The position numbers and the translations under genes are program-made. From the NCBI RefSeq assembly GCF_026212465.1, contig NC_080058.1, forward strand, positions 2,931,501-2,995,500: a DNA stretch of 64,000 nucleotides, written 5' to 3'. Position 1 is the first letter of the stretch. Each line of letters opens with the position of its first letter. This DNA comes from Amaranthus tricolor (taxonomy: Eukaryota > Streptophyta > Magnoliopsida > Caryophyllales > Amaranthaceae). This document shows positions 46,073 to 57,706 of the stretch, piece by piece. Under the pieces are notes generated by a model. The model worked only from the letters and a program-made list of their open reading frames with translations. It had not been told where the DNA came from and ran no database searches.

Positions 46073-48495
46073 ATTTGTGAAAAAAATTACTTTATTTGCA
46101 GTTAGAAACCTTTTTATAGAATAATACATTAATATGTGATATAACAATGCTTAATTGAGACCCATTTGAACTACAAATGGACCATGTTTAATATCAAGCC
46201 CAATAATATCTCTTTCAAAAGCTCAATCAATCTAGTAGTCCCACATTTTTTGGACTGCAAAGTCCTGAATTTCTACGAGATAATCTAAAGTAGAAAATCC
46301 TAATTAATCACGATGATTTGTAATTTATCATAAAAGACAAAAAATATATTAATAAAATAAGTAAAATACAAAAAATAAATTATAATCTAAAAAAATTACC
46401 CAATCAAATCCTTTCATATGGGTGTGATTTATTAAAATAGCAAATAACTCTTATTAACCTAGAATTACTCAATTTAAAGTCACTAAATGTAAAAGAGGTT
46501 AAAGAAGCCCACTTGCTCCATTGTCATTTTCCAATGCCATTCGAGTTCCTCTACGTAACACATCCACATTTAGCTAGACTAAAAAATTGCTTAGAGTGTC
46601 AAGAAACAATCTCAACAAAAATTCAAGTTGATGATTATTGTATTAGAATATAATATGTACTTTTTACGTCTCTTCACACAAAAATATGTTAGATTAGAAA
46701 TATGGGTGTAACAGATGCTGTCAAAAAACAACTTTAATAGTTGTAGCTCTAAGATATGGTATATACTCTGTGTTTCTTTCACATGTCTTCTAGATATATG
46801 GCGCTAAACCACTTTAAAATGAGTGGAGGATGATATTCCAACACGTGACCTTTCGTGACGGTTGCTTCTGTTAAAGTATATACTATAACCCTATATCAAA
46901 AGTTTAAACGAATGATTATTACACCATAATATATTATTTACTTTGTATCGGAGAAACATGATATTAATTCTCAATTTTTTTTGTAATATATTTCAAAGGT
47001 TGTACCTTGACACATGAAATTGCTATCATTTTTAGGCTTTAAAAGCAATGACAATGAATGTGAATGTATAGCGTTATAGTAATAGCCTCACAAGTCACAG
47101 CCCACAGGGTGGATGATGTTTACATGAAAGAATAGCATTATACTCCCTTTGCCCTAGATATCACATACTATTCTTTTTAGTTCGTCCCTTTTAATTACTA
47201 TAATTTTCTTTTATAGAAATATATTCATCATTTTCTGTTTTCCTCATCTATATATTTTAACTTTTTTTAATATCATCAATATAAATTCAAATGATCTTAC
47301 TATTTTTTGATTTTTGTGCAATATACAACTGTGTCAATTTCTTGATAACTTAAGATTTATTAGAGAGGATGACACTTACATTTCAGTGCTTCATAAATAA
47401 GTTGATGATATCAAATCTTATTTTACAAGATCTTGAAAAGAACTTCCATGACTCCTAAAACGAATTGACAAAAAATTTGGTGTTTGATAGGAACACAAAA
47501 TGTGTAGAAATCCTCGAGTTTCAATAGTACCACTAGGCACTAGGTATTTTGGTCCTTGCCTATTGTCTTAAAATTATATTATCATATGACACTTATTTAT
47601 CACTTAGGGTTTAAGGAGATAGAATATTCGTTTACTACCTATTTAGAAAATCCTAATAGTTATTGTGAATAATCACAACAAAACAAATACATAATACTAA
47701 AATAAAAAAAATAAAAAAAAGATAAAATAAAATTTCAAAAGCCCTTATATAAAATGGAGACATATAAAGGTAATTTACTGCTTTTTAAACTAACTATTAT
47801 TTAGCTATACATCTTCCTACCTAGCTCGATTAATTATATGTTCCACTTAAAAACACAAATTCAAAGAGATTTCTGAAGCATTGAAATAGCTTATTGTCGA
47901 TCAAATTTTGGAGAAATACTAAAACAACTAACTATTGTTCATTAGATAAAAATAAAACCGAAAATAATCTGAACTATAATAAGATTATTCTAGAAATATA
48001 GCGAATGACTTGTGACTTTGTAAATGTTCAAAAGATATAATTTTTTAATTTTAAAATGTAGACTATTATAAATAAAATAAAATACAAACCCACCCCACCA
48101 CCCTAGCGTCCTCCCTCCCAGCCACCCATCCCATCCCTTCCTATAATTTGTTTTTTCATTGAATTTATTTTAATTCATTCATTCAAAAGTAAAATTTTAA
48201 GATGATGAACAATAGTTAAAAATATTTTTAACAATTTTTCTTAAATTAATAACCAATTCGCACTTTACGAGAGAAGAAAATAATTTCATTGAAACATAAG
48301 AGTAAATGTTGAAGTTTGAGATAATAATGTCATTAATGTCCATTTCAAAAGAATTAATTATGATGTTACTCTACTACTCCATATCTGGTAATTAATATCA
48401 GTCACTCAATATATAGAATAACTAATTTATTAACGCTATCAAATAGAAAATCAGATTTTATCCATGTAAACTGTAAACTATTTATTTTTATCTTT
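46073..48495. other. AT-rich intergenic DNA, no gene seen
   Basis: No coding sequence is recognised. A CTCCCTTTGCCC box at about 47142 may be one end of a decayed MITE. A C-rich run (CCCACCCCACCACCC) lies at about 48090-48130. Confidence 0.6.
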
Positions 48496-48849
48496 TACTA
48501 CAATATAATTTGCTTTTAGTGGGATATATTTAGCGACATTTAATATAAATGTCACTACTTTAAATTTCTAATAGTATGTATAGACGATTTAGTGACATTT
48601 ATTAGATTATTTAGCAACATAATAAAAAATCACATTAAAGCTTTTTACGACATATGATCTAGTGACATTTCTCATAAATGACACTATAGACTATATTAAT
48701 AATTACATATGCCACTAAAGATCAAATAAAGTCATTTTATGGTGAAACTTAAAATAAAAACCAATAATTATTACACTAAAAATATAAATCAGTGGCATTT
48801 TTTTAGTGTCACTAAATCTAATTTAACGAAAGTTAAATTTGTTGTAATG
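48496..48849. mobile_element. Non-autonomous element with TAGTGACATT subterminal repeats
   Basis: The motif TAGTGACATT or its reverse (AATGTCACTA) occurs at about 48546, 48595, 48660, 48675 and 48812 in both orientations. The ends TACTACAATATA and TTTGTTGTAATG are weak inverted repeats of the CACTA type. This suggests a small CACTA-like DNA transposon derivative; the ends are uncertain. Confidence 0.5.
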
Positions 48850-51465
48850 TTTATTGTTTCCTTTCTCTTATCTTATATCTTATCTTATAGACGAAAAAAA
48901 TTTATTACTATCAAACAACTACATACCACAATGATTTAGATATCTTTACCTTAGTCCTTAAAATTAATATTTGATGACAATATTAGGAATCAAGTAAGAA
49001 TAATTGCAATGCCAATTTTAAACGTCATACGTGTAATGGACCATGAGAGGACATATAATATAGTAAGCTGTTGCTTCTAAGGATAATGGGTAATGCTTTG
49101 CAATGATACTAATACTTGAAGAGATCTTAAAGTGCTAGCTATGAACTATGAGTACCTAAGGCAATTTCATTTTCTGTAATAATTATTAAAACCCATATAA
49201 TAAAGTAATTTTTTAGGAAAAGAAAAAGGTACTAAAGAATACTCTATTTAATTAAAACAAATTCTCAAAATCAAATTCAAAGAAACAGAATAGTAAAGTA
49301 CTCCATTAGTTAAAATAATTTTTATTCTAAAAGAATAAGAAACAAAAAGGGTAGTGTAGAGTAAAATTTATCTTCAATTACATTTATAAGTAATATATGC
49401 ATTTATTATTAATACTTCATATGTTATTGATTTAGAAATTTATTATGTTAAATCGTGCATCTATGTATTATTAAAAAAAAATAAATAAATAATGTGTTGT
49501 GTTTATTTATTAGCCACATTTACATGTGAGTTATCCTGCATCAGAGAAAAAGAAAAGTATACATCACTTAATTAACTTAAGGGGTAACTCCTAATATAAT
49601 CTATTGGTTTTATAACTAGCTAGTAAGGCTCATTTACGTTTGTATGTGAGTTCTCTTTTTCTCCTTGTTTAGATTGCTCTGGTCATAATATCAGATTTCA
49701 ACGTGATAATTGATAAGAGTCCATAGGTTTCAATCATAACCATCCCTCGTTGTTAAGTGGTAAAACCTTTTAATTTTAAAGTTTGGTAGCTTAACTGGTT
49801 GAAAAAGAGTGTTGATATAAATAAGTTGTATTTGAACAAGTTACTCCTAATAACGTGTTTAAAATAAGCTGATCAAACCAGTTAATTAAATCAACTACCG
49901 ATTATCAGCTATCAACTGTAAACATGGGTAGCAAAACTAGAGTGGTAGGAGTATGTTGTTGGGGGCTTGGAGCATCATAGTTGTATATCATAAAGAATCG
50001 AGAAGGAAAAATTGGATTCTTTTGAATTGGATGCCACAAAATAGTCACTTCATAGACTTATCATTTTAACAGCTTTTGTTTTCCCTTTGAAAGATACTAA
50101 TGATAGATGCCCAGTATACAACACCGAGATATTGGGCCATTTGGCAAATTTATTCAACGAGAAAATGGCTTAGAATCAAATGCAAAATGAGTACAAAACG
50201 TAAAGCTGATCGATCCAACTGTGGCCTTGTGAGGTATAAAAGAGTACACTACTACTGCAACTCCAGAGATGCTAGCTATTAAATCAATATAACTAATAAA
50301 GCCTGCGGCATACATATAATAATGCTTTCTCGGTCCTTATGAGATTAAAACAATAGTAAATGACACAAAAATTAAGAAAGTAGTTGGAACATTAAAATTA
50401 TATTGTGGATAAAATTAAAATACAGAAAAATAAAAAAAAAAGTTGTTTTGATAAGAATTAAAGAAAGTGATGAGGATATTATCAGAAATAGAACATTACG
50501 AAATAAAATAGATAGATTAAAATAGAAATATTAGCAAACTCATAAATAGAGCGGGAGTATAAGGAAATTTTGTGATCAATGAGGTAGATGTAAAGGGACC
50601 GAGTAAAGTTAGACTCTGTATTTTATTTGGAAAATTTTTAAACGTTGCATCATACGTTCTTGTCTATTTTAAAGCTATTTCTAACTTAGAGTCATATTTT
50701 GGATAGGGCGAAGGAGTGGCCTCCTTGAGCCCTTATATAATATGTATGAATGACAAATTACAACTTTTAGATTTATGTGCATCATTATATTATTTGTAAT
50801 TTTACATCTAAGTTTGTTTCTAAAAGCTTACTAAATTTCTTAATTCTCGTTTGGAATTTAAAACTTGTAAAACTTATATGTTTGAGTGTACTAATAAATA
50901 ACAATTTATAATTATTTGCAAACAATACCTTTGAGCCCCTACGATTTCAATTAATTTTTATAACTTATTATTAAGGATATTTTTAAGTAGTACTGTACAG
51001 TCTAAATTTCACTTTAAATAAATTTAAAAAGATGAATAAATATATTAGCGTTCAGACTTCTATTTGATATCATATCTTTTGATTCAAAGATGCAGACTTT
51101 ACTCTACACACACCATGTCAAATTAAAACGAATTGACAAAATTATAATCATACTCTCTCTTGGTCTATAAAATCTAAGAAAACGATCATATGATAGACCA
51201 TGTTTTGGTCTCCATCTTGACATTGTTTGTGTTCATAAATGGCTAAACGTGAAATAATACTATGAGAATGTGACCACTTAACAACCAAGAAGATAATGAC
51301 ATACTACATAAGACTTAGGATTAGTAGGCTTAGGCATTCTTTTTTTGCCTAAGGCAAAACCTATGTTTATTTAGGTTGACAACTTTTGCAATCGAAGACA
51401 ATATATATGAACTGACGATTGATAGAAGTAGTCCTCATGCGTTTTTGAATAATACCATTTAATTT
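48850..51465. other. AT-rich intergenic DNA with TRIM and MITE fragments
   Basis: At 49680-49760, CATAATATCAGATTTCAACGTGATAA and the CAATCATAACCATCCCTCG that follows are a decayed TRIM internal region. At about 49785-49925, GCTTAACTGGTTGAAAAAG and ATTATCAGCTATCAACTG match the MITE at 27074-27327. A decayed Stowaway-like MITE may span 50327-50560. No gene is seen. Confidence 0.5.
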
Positions 51466-52500
51466 AAAAAAATTGACATTAATAATCCAACTTTTCACCC
51501 ATTTGTGGTGAATAATCCCACATTTGAATTATTTTCTGTTGTGAATGGGCCATGGCAATGGTGAACAAACAACCAACAAACAAATCAAAAATAAACACCA
51601 AAAACAGAGCACAACAATGGAGAAGACAAAACACACAATATATGAGGTATATAATAATACCTCCCCCTCAAACAAAGTATCTTATCATAAATATAAGCAA
51701 GAATACATTAATGACTCATCTTACAAGCTTTAAGAACACACTCTCAAAGCAAAAGATTGAACCTTGATGTTAATCTCCCTCAAATACCCTAATATAAATG
51801 GAGAAAACTCTCTTGGTTAAAACCCTAGTTAACTCTCACTATTAGGCTTTCACATGGACCCTAATGATCTCCCATGACCCCTTATATAGTCCTAAGACAC
51901 ATTAGAGAACACTAGGAGAAAGCCTTAAAAGGCCCACAAAAAATCGAGTTAAAAACAGAAGCATTCTGTTCGCGTTGGCTGAAAACCACTCGGGTCGAGC
52001 ACCTATGCTCGAGTGCAATGAAAGCAGCAGCTTCTTGGCTCTTGGCTCGATCGAGCCACTATGCTCAACAGGTCGAGCCAACCCCTTTTAGAACTCCCTT
52101 GCTAACATCAAGTCACTCCAAACCATCCACCTTGATCACTTCATCGAGTGATTCAAATCTCAATCCTCCATATCTCATGCCCCTCTCATCTTCACTCTCA
52201 ATGATACAAGATAAGACATGAGCGATCAATTGATCAAACCCATCACCAAGGTCATGTGAATTGGATCTTGACTTAGTATTTTCTAATAATCTAACCTTTG
52301 TCATACATTTGCTCACAACATACCAAATTAGTAATGATAGGTAATAATTGGGTATGCTGCTAGAAAACTAAACAAAAGTTGGATTATTCATAGCGAGCTA
52401 AGGGCAAATGTTGGATCATTAGAAAATAATCTAAAGGTAGGATTATTCAAAGCAGACGAGCAAAAAATTGGATTAATAATGTTAATTTTTTCTTTAATTT
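51466..52500. repeat. Fold-back element with AATAATCCAAC repeats, interrupted by an LTR
   Basis: Left of the LTR, TTGACATTAATAATCCAAC and GAATAATCCCACATTTG occur (51470-51536). Right of it, the reverse forms CAAATGTTGGATCATT, GGTAGGATTATTC and TTGGATTAATAATGTTAA occur (52370-52495). The two flanks are therefore inverted copies of one repeated motif, and the LTR at 51537-52320 lies between them. An older fold-back or MITE that received an LTR insertion is the simplest reading. Confidence 0.65.
51537..52320 (-). mobile_element. Probable solo LTR, minus orientation
   Basis: The ends TGTTGTGA and TCACAACA are a perfect 8-bp inverted repeat with TG/CA termini, 784 bp apart. On the minus strand there is a TATA-like CTATATAAGG (51880-51889) about 430 bp from the 5' end, preceded by a GC-rich part rich in GCTCGA words (51990-52085). 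A 67-codon minus-strand open frame near the 5' end (52113-52316) may be chance or captured sequence. I found no target-site duplication, so the solo-LTR call rests on the termini and promoter. Confidence 0.6.
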
Positions 52501-52997
52501 AAATATAAGAAAACTTTTTAAGTCAATTAGTGTTATTCTATAGAAGATACGGTATTATTTATTTTTTTTATTAAATCATTTTTCAATAAGAAGAAAAGTG
52601 TACTTCCTTCGAAAATCTTGCTACAAAATTGAAGAATTTTCCTGAAATTAAGAACCAGTCATTCTCAATGAGTCAACTATATGAGCTATAAAATATTATA
52701 TACTCTTAAGAGCACTAATTTTAGTGATACAGTGAAGTTTGTGAAAGACATTTTTAATTACATTACTATTTTCTTCAGTACACACAATAACATGCTACTA
52801 ATACAAGTCAAAGATTATACTACATAAATACATATAAAAGTATATTTTTAAGTAAAAGATAAATTTTCTCAACTTATTGCTGACTCTGTTTCACCAAATC
52901 TATTTCATAGGTAGTACTGGAAATATCAAGAAAAATAGATAAATTGATGTTTTATGGAAAAGTGGAAAAAATATATGGATGAAATAAAAATATACCA
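52501..52997. other. AT-rich intergenic DNA, no gene seen
   Basis: Nothing recognisable. Confidence 0.7.
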
Positions 52998-53223
52998 AAA
53001 GTGCTTGTGGCTCAATGGATAAAATATCTACATGTTAAGTAGAAGGTTTAAGGTTTGGGGTTCAACCCCTACTGGGCGCAGGTATCAGCTGGGGGTTTTT
53101 TCTAGACTGCGCCGCATCCTCTTTACTCCCTCCTTGAGGGGAATACGTGTGGGCGTATGGCTTGTCCGTATCTTTCAGAAAAAAAAACTCATCTGGCCCT
53201 TGCCTTGTGCGAGATACTAGAAT
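52998..53223 (+). mobile_element. tRNA-derived SINE
   Basis: A polymerase III promoter of tRNA type is visible: A box TGGCTCAATGG at 53008-53018 and B box GGTTCAACCCC at 53059-53069, 40 bp apart. A tRNA-unrelated body (ACTGGGCGCAGGTATCAGC, TTTACTCCCTCCTTGAGG) follows, then an A-tract (53179-53187) and a conserved 3' end (CTTGCCTTGTGCGAGATAC). The copy at 15340-15530 on the other strand shares all parts including the sequence after the A-tract, so the A-tract is internal to the element. Confidence 0.85.
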
Positions 53224-55263
53224 TATCCTTTATCTTTACCATCTATGAAATAAATATTAAGAAAAAAGTGTGAGTCATGACTAAAAATAAAAATGAGTTA
53301 AAGTTGGTGGCACATATACTAAAATAGAAAGTAGAAAATATTTCGTGAGACGCAAAAAATATGCTATCATGTTTTATTAAAAATTGATCAATTAAATAGT
53401 TTATTAAATTAGCTTGGTAAAATAGTTTAATAAATTATTTACATTTTTTGTTTATGAAAAGTTTTATATAATACGTCCAATCAAAGTTCTTAATCATAAT
53501 TATTTATTAAAACACACAAGGTTGCTTCATTTAACCAAAAACTATCTTAGGTAAAATAATTAAAATGGACAAACTCAGCAAATGGAGTATGAAGTGGTAG
53601 TGGCTAAAACACATGAAAAATGAGTGGTCTCGTGTGTTAGCCCACTTAGTCACGCGTGTGCTTTATAAAGGACAAGTACACTTTTCTTCATTGTGAGTGC
53701 CTTTACATGAGAAAGGGGATAAGACTTGTACGTTCACTTTGTTATTGAATATTGATCATGGAGTATAATACCTTTGGTGAGGCTAAATTATATGTATAAC
53801 CCTTTTAGGGCCATGTAAAGTAATGTATCCCTTCATATATCCTCAACATTAACCTCAACTAATAATTTCCTAATCACGTTGTATTAGTTGGATTTAATCA
53901 AGGATTAGTTAGACTATTCAAAAGATAATCGCATCATTTGAAGTTTGATTATGAATTATAAATCATGTTTATCATCAATCATATAATTAATTAAAGTAGT
54001 TGTTGATGATTGTAATATGTTTTTACCGGCCATGCAACTATGAAATTACTATGTTATTCAATCTGTAATGATCAACTTGCGTAAATAATTTTCATGTAAG
54101 AACCTTTTCTTAGATTTGAAATAAATTCATGACTAGAATAGAGAAGTATCAGATATAATCAAAAAGCAATGACATAATTGTAGTAAGATCGAAGAAACTT
54201 ATGTGATGATGATGTTCATGTTACTTGGTGAAGAACATCAATGTCACTACGTACATTAATGTTCATGGTCAATACGCTACATTCTTTTTATTTTTAAATT
54301 TTGGAGAGATACTAATTTTATGACTATAATAAAATCTAATTTTGTGAGACAAGATTAGCTTTCTTAGAACAAAAGAGAAGATGCATATAATTGATTAATA
54401 TTATCAAATTTATTCTATGCTTACGTAATAGGTTAAAAGGAGTTGATTTGTAGGATTAAAGCACTTTAATTATCAAAAAAGTAGGTCTAATCTAACCAAG
54501 CCAAATTTAAGCTAATGACCATTACATATAATTAATGTATAAAATTTCCATAAATTGAGCGATTACATAGACAAAGTCACAAAACAACAATTTTGTAATT
54601 GGAAAATATAGTTTCTTTTAATAGGAGGAGTATTATGGCCGACAAGGGCATCATTAAAGTATACATGGCTTTCCTCTAAAGTTCTTAATGTTCCATATAC
54701 TTTGACACTTGGACTTAAAAATAAATAAATAAATAAAAAAGAAACTTTGACATTAGGTGTTAATTAATGCTATTTAGTTACACTATCTTAATTTCTTGTA
54801 TCAAAATTCAATCTAATTCGTAAAAAATGCTTAGTCATAAGTTACTATTGAAAGACTAGAACTTTACAAAAGTAATTAGGAAAGCTAATAATGGTAGGGA
54901 TAAAATGATCATTAAGAATTTGTAGGAGCATATTTGTATCTCTTTTGATGAAATTCAAATTTTCGAGTCCAGGGACTCTTTGATCGTATTCTTCTCTAAT
55001 AGGTATGAACTGTCGTTTTTCTTCCCTCTCTAAACTCTGATCATAGAAGATCTATAAGCATAATACACTGAATATTATGATGATAATATTTGTATCTCAT
55101 AATCCTATAGTCCTCACTTTCATATTTTTATTGAATTCAAGTTAATTTTAAGTAGTTGGTTATTTTTATATGCCTAACTACTTTTATTTCTTTTGTTTTT
55201 TTTTATCTTAGTTGAACTAATTAAACTTATTTTATTATATTAAACTTAAATTATTATTATATA

Positions 55264-55305
<42 letters not shown>

Positions 55306-56320
55306 AAGTGAACAAATTATTTGACCTAAAATATTAAGTTAGATTTGCTTAAAAATTTGTGTGATTCATGAACACTTACTTTTGTCTAAAACATTTTTTG
55401 GTATCGTGAATTAAAAAGTTATATTAATAATAAAATTTACTCAATGATAAGAAAGATTTCAAATTATATAACTCATTTATTTAATTTTATAACACTTCTA
55501 TAAATATATTGTTTTAAATTGAGACTTAGTTTAACTTTTTTGATTGGGAGATATTCTACAAAATCTATAAAATATATAAATGGTAAGAATTGAACTCTTA
55601 TTTCAATTTAGAATGAAATAGAAATTTCTTTACCACTAGTTACTAAGCCACAATTCTCCTACATATTTAATCTTAGACTTCATGTATGTCATTCACTCCA
55701 TTTCATAATTAATATTAAGTGGTCACAGTGATTTATTTTTTTCATAAATTGCAAGTATATAAGTACAATTACTTTATAAAAATAATAAAACATATATATT
55801 AAAAAAATTTAGCTATACATCGAGATATAATTTAACTTTCATATATTAATGAAAAATTTAGTTTAAATTTTCTTTTTTTTTTTTAAATGTAGAAAACGTC
55901 ATTAAAATTAGCTAGACGGGTTCTTTAATATTTTCGGTCCGCATTCCTTCTTTACCTTTATATTTATATTTACTTCTATCGAATGTGGAAGCTTATAATT
56001 TCTCCAACCAAATGATGGCCGACAGGAACACAATTTATGAAAGTTAGAATTGGGTAAAAATAAAATTCCTTTTTCCTTTTCTAAATGGAAAATAAAATTC
56101 TTTAATATTTGGGGACCTTCACAAACTATTCCTCGTGGGACTACTATGTTTCCAACTTATATTAGGCTCACTAGTAGTAGCGGTCCAAAAAGAGCACACA
56201 CAAACGTGTATATGACAAGAATTATCATTGTTTTTCGTGGTCATTGTATATTAAATCTTGTGTAACCTAAGAATATAGAATTCATTGTTATCCTATATAC
56301 AGTGTTGTATTATCATTAAC
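53224..56320. other. AT-rich intergenic DNA with a LINE-tail relic, TTA repeats and a SINE relic
   Basis: At 54955-55085, GGTATGAACTGTCGTTTTTC and ATTATGATGATAATATT resemble the 3' end of the RTE-type LINE. A TTA microsatellite covers about 55246-55304. At about 55583-55655 on the minus strand, TGGCTTAGTAACTAGTGG and AAGAGTTCAATTC look like SINE A and B boxes. No gene is seen. Confidence 0.5.
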
Positions 56321-56676
56321 TATCAACAAATTAAATCAATTAAAAGTTTAAATTGATGGTTGAGATCCCATGATATGTTATATATTCTAACACACGTGTT
56401 TATATAAGAGCTCTTTGGATTAGAAGTATGGATGTGACACATGCCCTCCTTATACCTGACGCTGGATATTCCACTCTAAACGAGAGAGTTGAGATTTGAA
56501 CTCTTGATCTCTTGTCACATTGGCTTCTGATACTATGTTAAGGAACCAATTCAACCAAAAGCCTAAGCTGATGGTCGAGGCCTCAAGATATGTTATATAC
56601 ATTAACATAAGGAACCAATTCAACCAAATGCTTAAACTGATGGTTGAGATTCGATAATATGTTATATACTCTAACA
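56321..56676 (-). mobile_element. TRIM retrotransposon with three LTR copies
   Basis: On the minus strand the order is LTR (56676-56608), LTR (56607-56536), primer-binding site (TAGTATCAGAAGCC, 56535-56522), internal region, LTR (56392 to about 56321). All three LTRs carry the TGTTA...ATATAACATAT start and the CATCAG / AACC-rich later part of the TRIM family at 25651-25936. The two 5' LTRs are directly adjacent with no spacer, and they differ from each other at many positions. An LTR-LTR tandem like this can arise by unequal recombination or by insertion of a TRIM next to a solo LTR. Confidence 0.82.
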
Positions 56677-57394
56677 ATAAGACATATATAGTACTTTCTT
56701 TGTCTTTGTAGAATTCTATCAAAGTGAAAATAAAAGAATATTAAAATGAGTTAAAATATAATATAGATGAGATTAAAAAATATAGTATAAAGTTTATTTC
56801 TAAATAAGAAAATATTGTAAAATGAGTAAGACAATAAAAAAAATTATATAAATTAAGTGAACAGAAAAAGTGTATATTATTATAATTAGTAGTATTAATA
56901 TTAGTATTAGTATTACGTACATCACACAATAAATACATCACAAAGTGTATGGTATGATATATTATGCATCTTGTATGTGTATTGGGAAGGTGAGTATATA
57001 ATAAAGATGCAAAAGTTATGACTTGGTCTATTACTTAAGTCATGGTTGACGGTTTAAGTTACAAGTAGAGATTGCATCACGTTCGAGCGTCATCCAATTC
57101 GAAGAATGTGGAAATAACAGAATGAATTCAGATTTTTTTTTTTTTAATTCAGATGATTACATAAAAATCATGTAAATTACTCTAGGAAAAAAATAATACA
57201 AGCTCAATTATAGAAATTTGAATACAGAAATATTATGCTGGATAATGTACCTTATATCTAAGCCAATATGATGGAAGATATTGAACTCGAATTTGGATAT
57301 AGATATTGCCTTTAATTATCATTATTTAACTCTTTCTTTACGTTTTATTTTTAATTTTAGTTATTTGTAAGTATTCTATTTATTGTAATTGTAA
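56677..57394. other. AT-rich intergenic DNA, no gene seen
   Basis: Nothing recognisable besides A/T tracts. Confidence 0.65.
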
Positions 57395-57545
57395 GTTGCA
57401 GGTTTCTCTCTCTTTGAAGACTTTTTCTCGAGCTGAGCTTTGACCACACTCTCCTCTATGGGTATGAACTCCCGTCTTTCTTCCTTTCCCAAACCCTGAC
57501 CATAGTTTTCTATAAGCAAGATACAGTGGGTATAATGATGACGAC
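57395..57545 (+). mobile_element. RTE-type LINE 3' UTR fragment
   Basis: CTCTCCTCTATGGGTATGAA, TTCCCAAACCCTGACC and TTTTCTATAAGCAAGATACA align with the last 150 bp of the LINE at 6475-7020. The tail GGGTATAATGATGACGAC keeps only a few ATG repeats. No coding part is included. Confidence 0.75.
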
Positions 57546-57600
57546 TTTATTTTTAATCGAATATTTTACATTGGATAAGAGTAGAGTACGCTTTATTCTA

Positions 57601-57706
57601 GTCTAATGTGTTTTTATGTGTGCGAGATGATGTGATAGAATATATAATATATTTTTGAATTTTAACTATCAATTCAAACTTTTAGTTAAATTAATCTCTT
57701 TATACA
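57601..57706 (+). repeat. Decayed TRIM fragment (internal end plus one LTR)
   Basis: TCTAATGTG...TGTGTGCGAGATGA matches the 3' end of the TRIM internal region, and the stretch 57631-57706 (TGATAGAATATATAATATAT ... TCAAACTTTTAGTTAAATT) matches the TRIM LTR with many changes. Confidence 0.6.

Noticed and set aside
52113..52316. 67-codon minus-strand open frame in the probable solo LTR
   Set aside because: The composition looks more protein-like than most, but it lies within LTR boundaries and I recognise no domain, so I do not list it as a gene.
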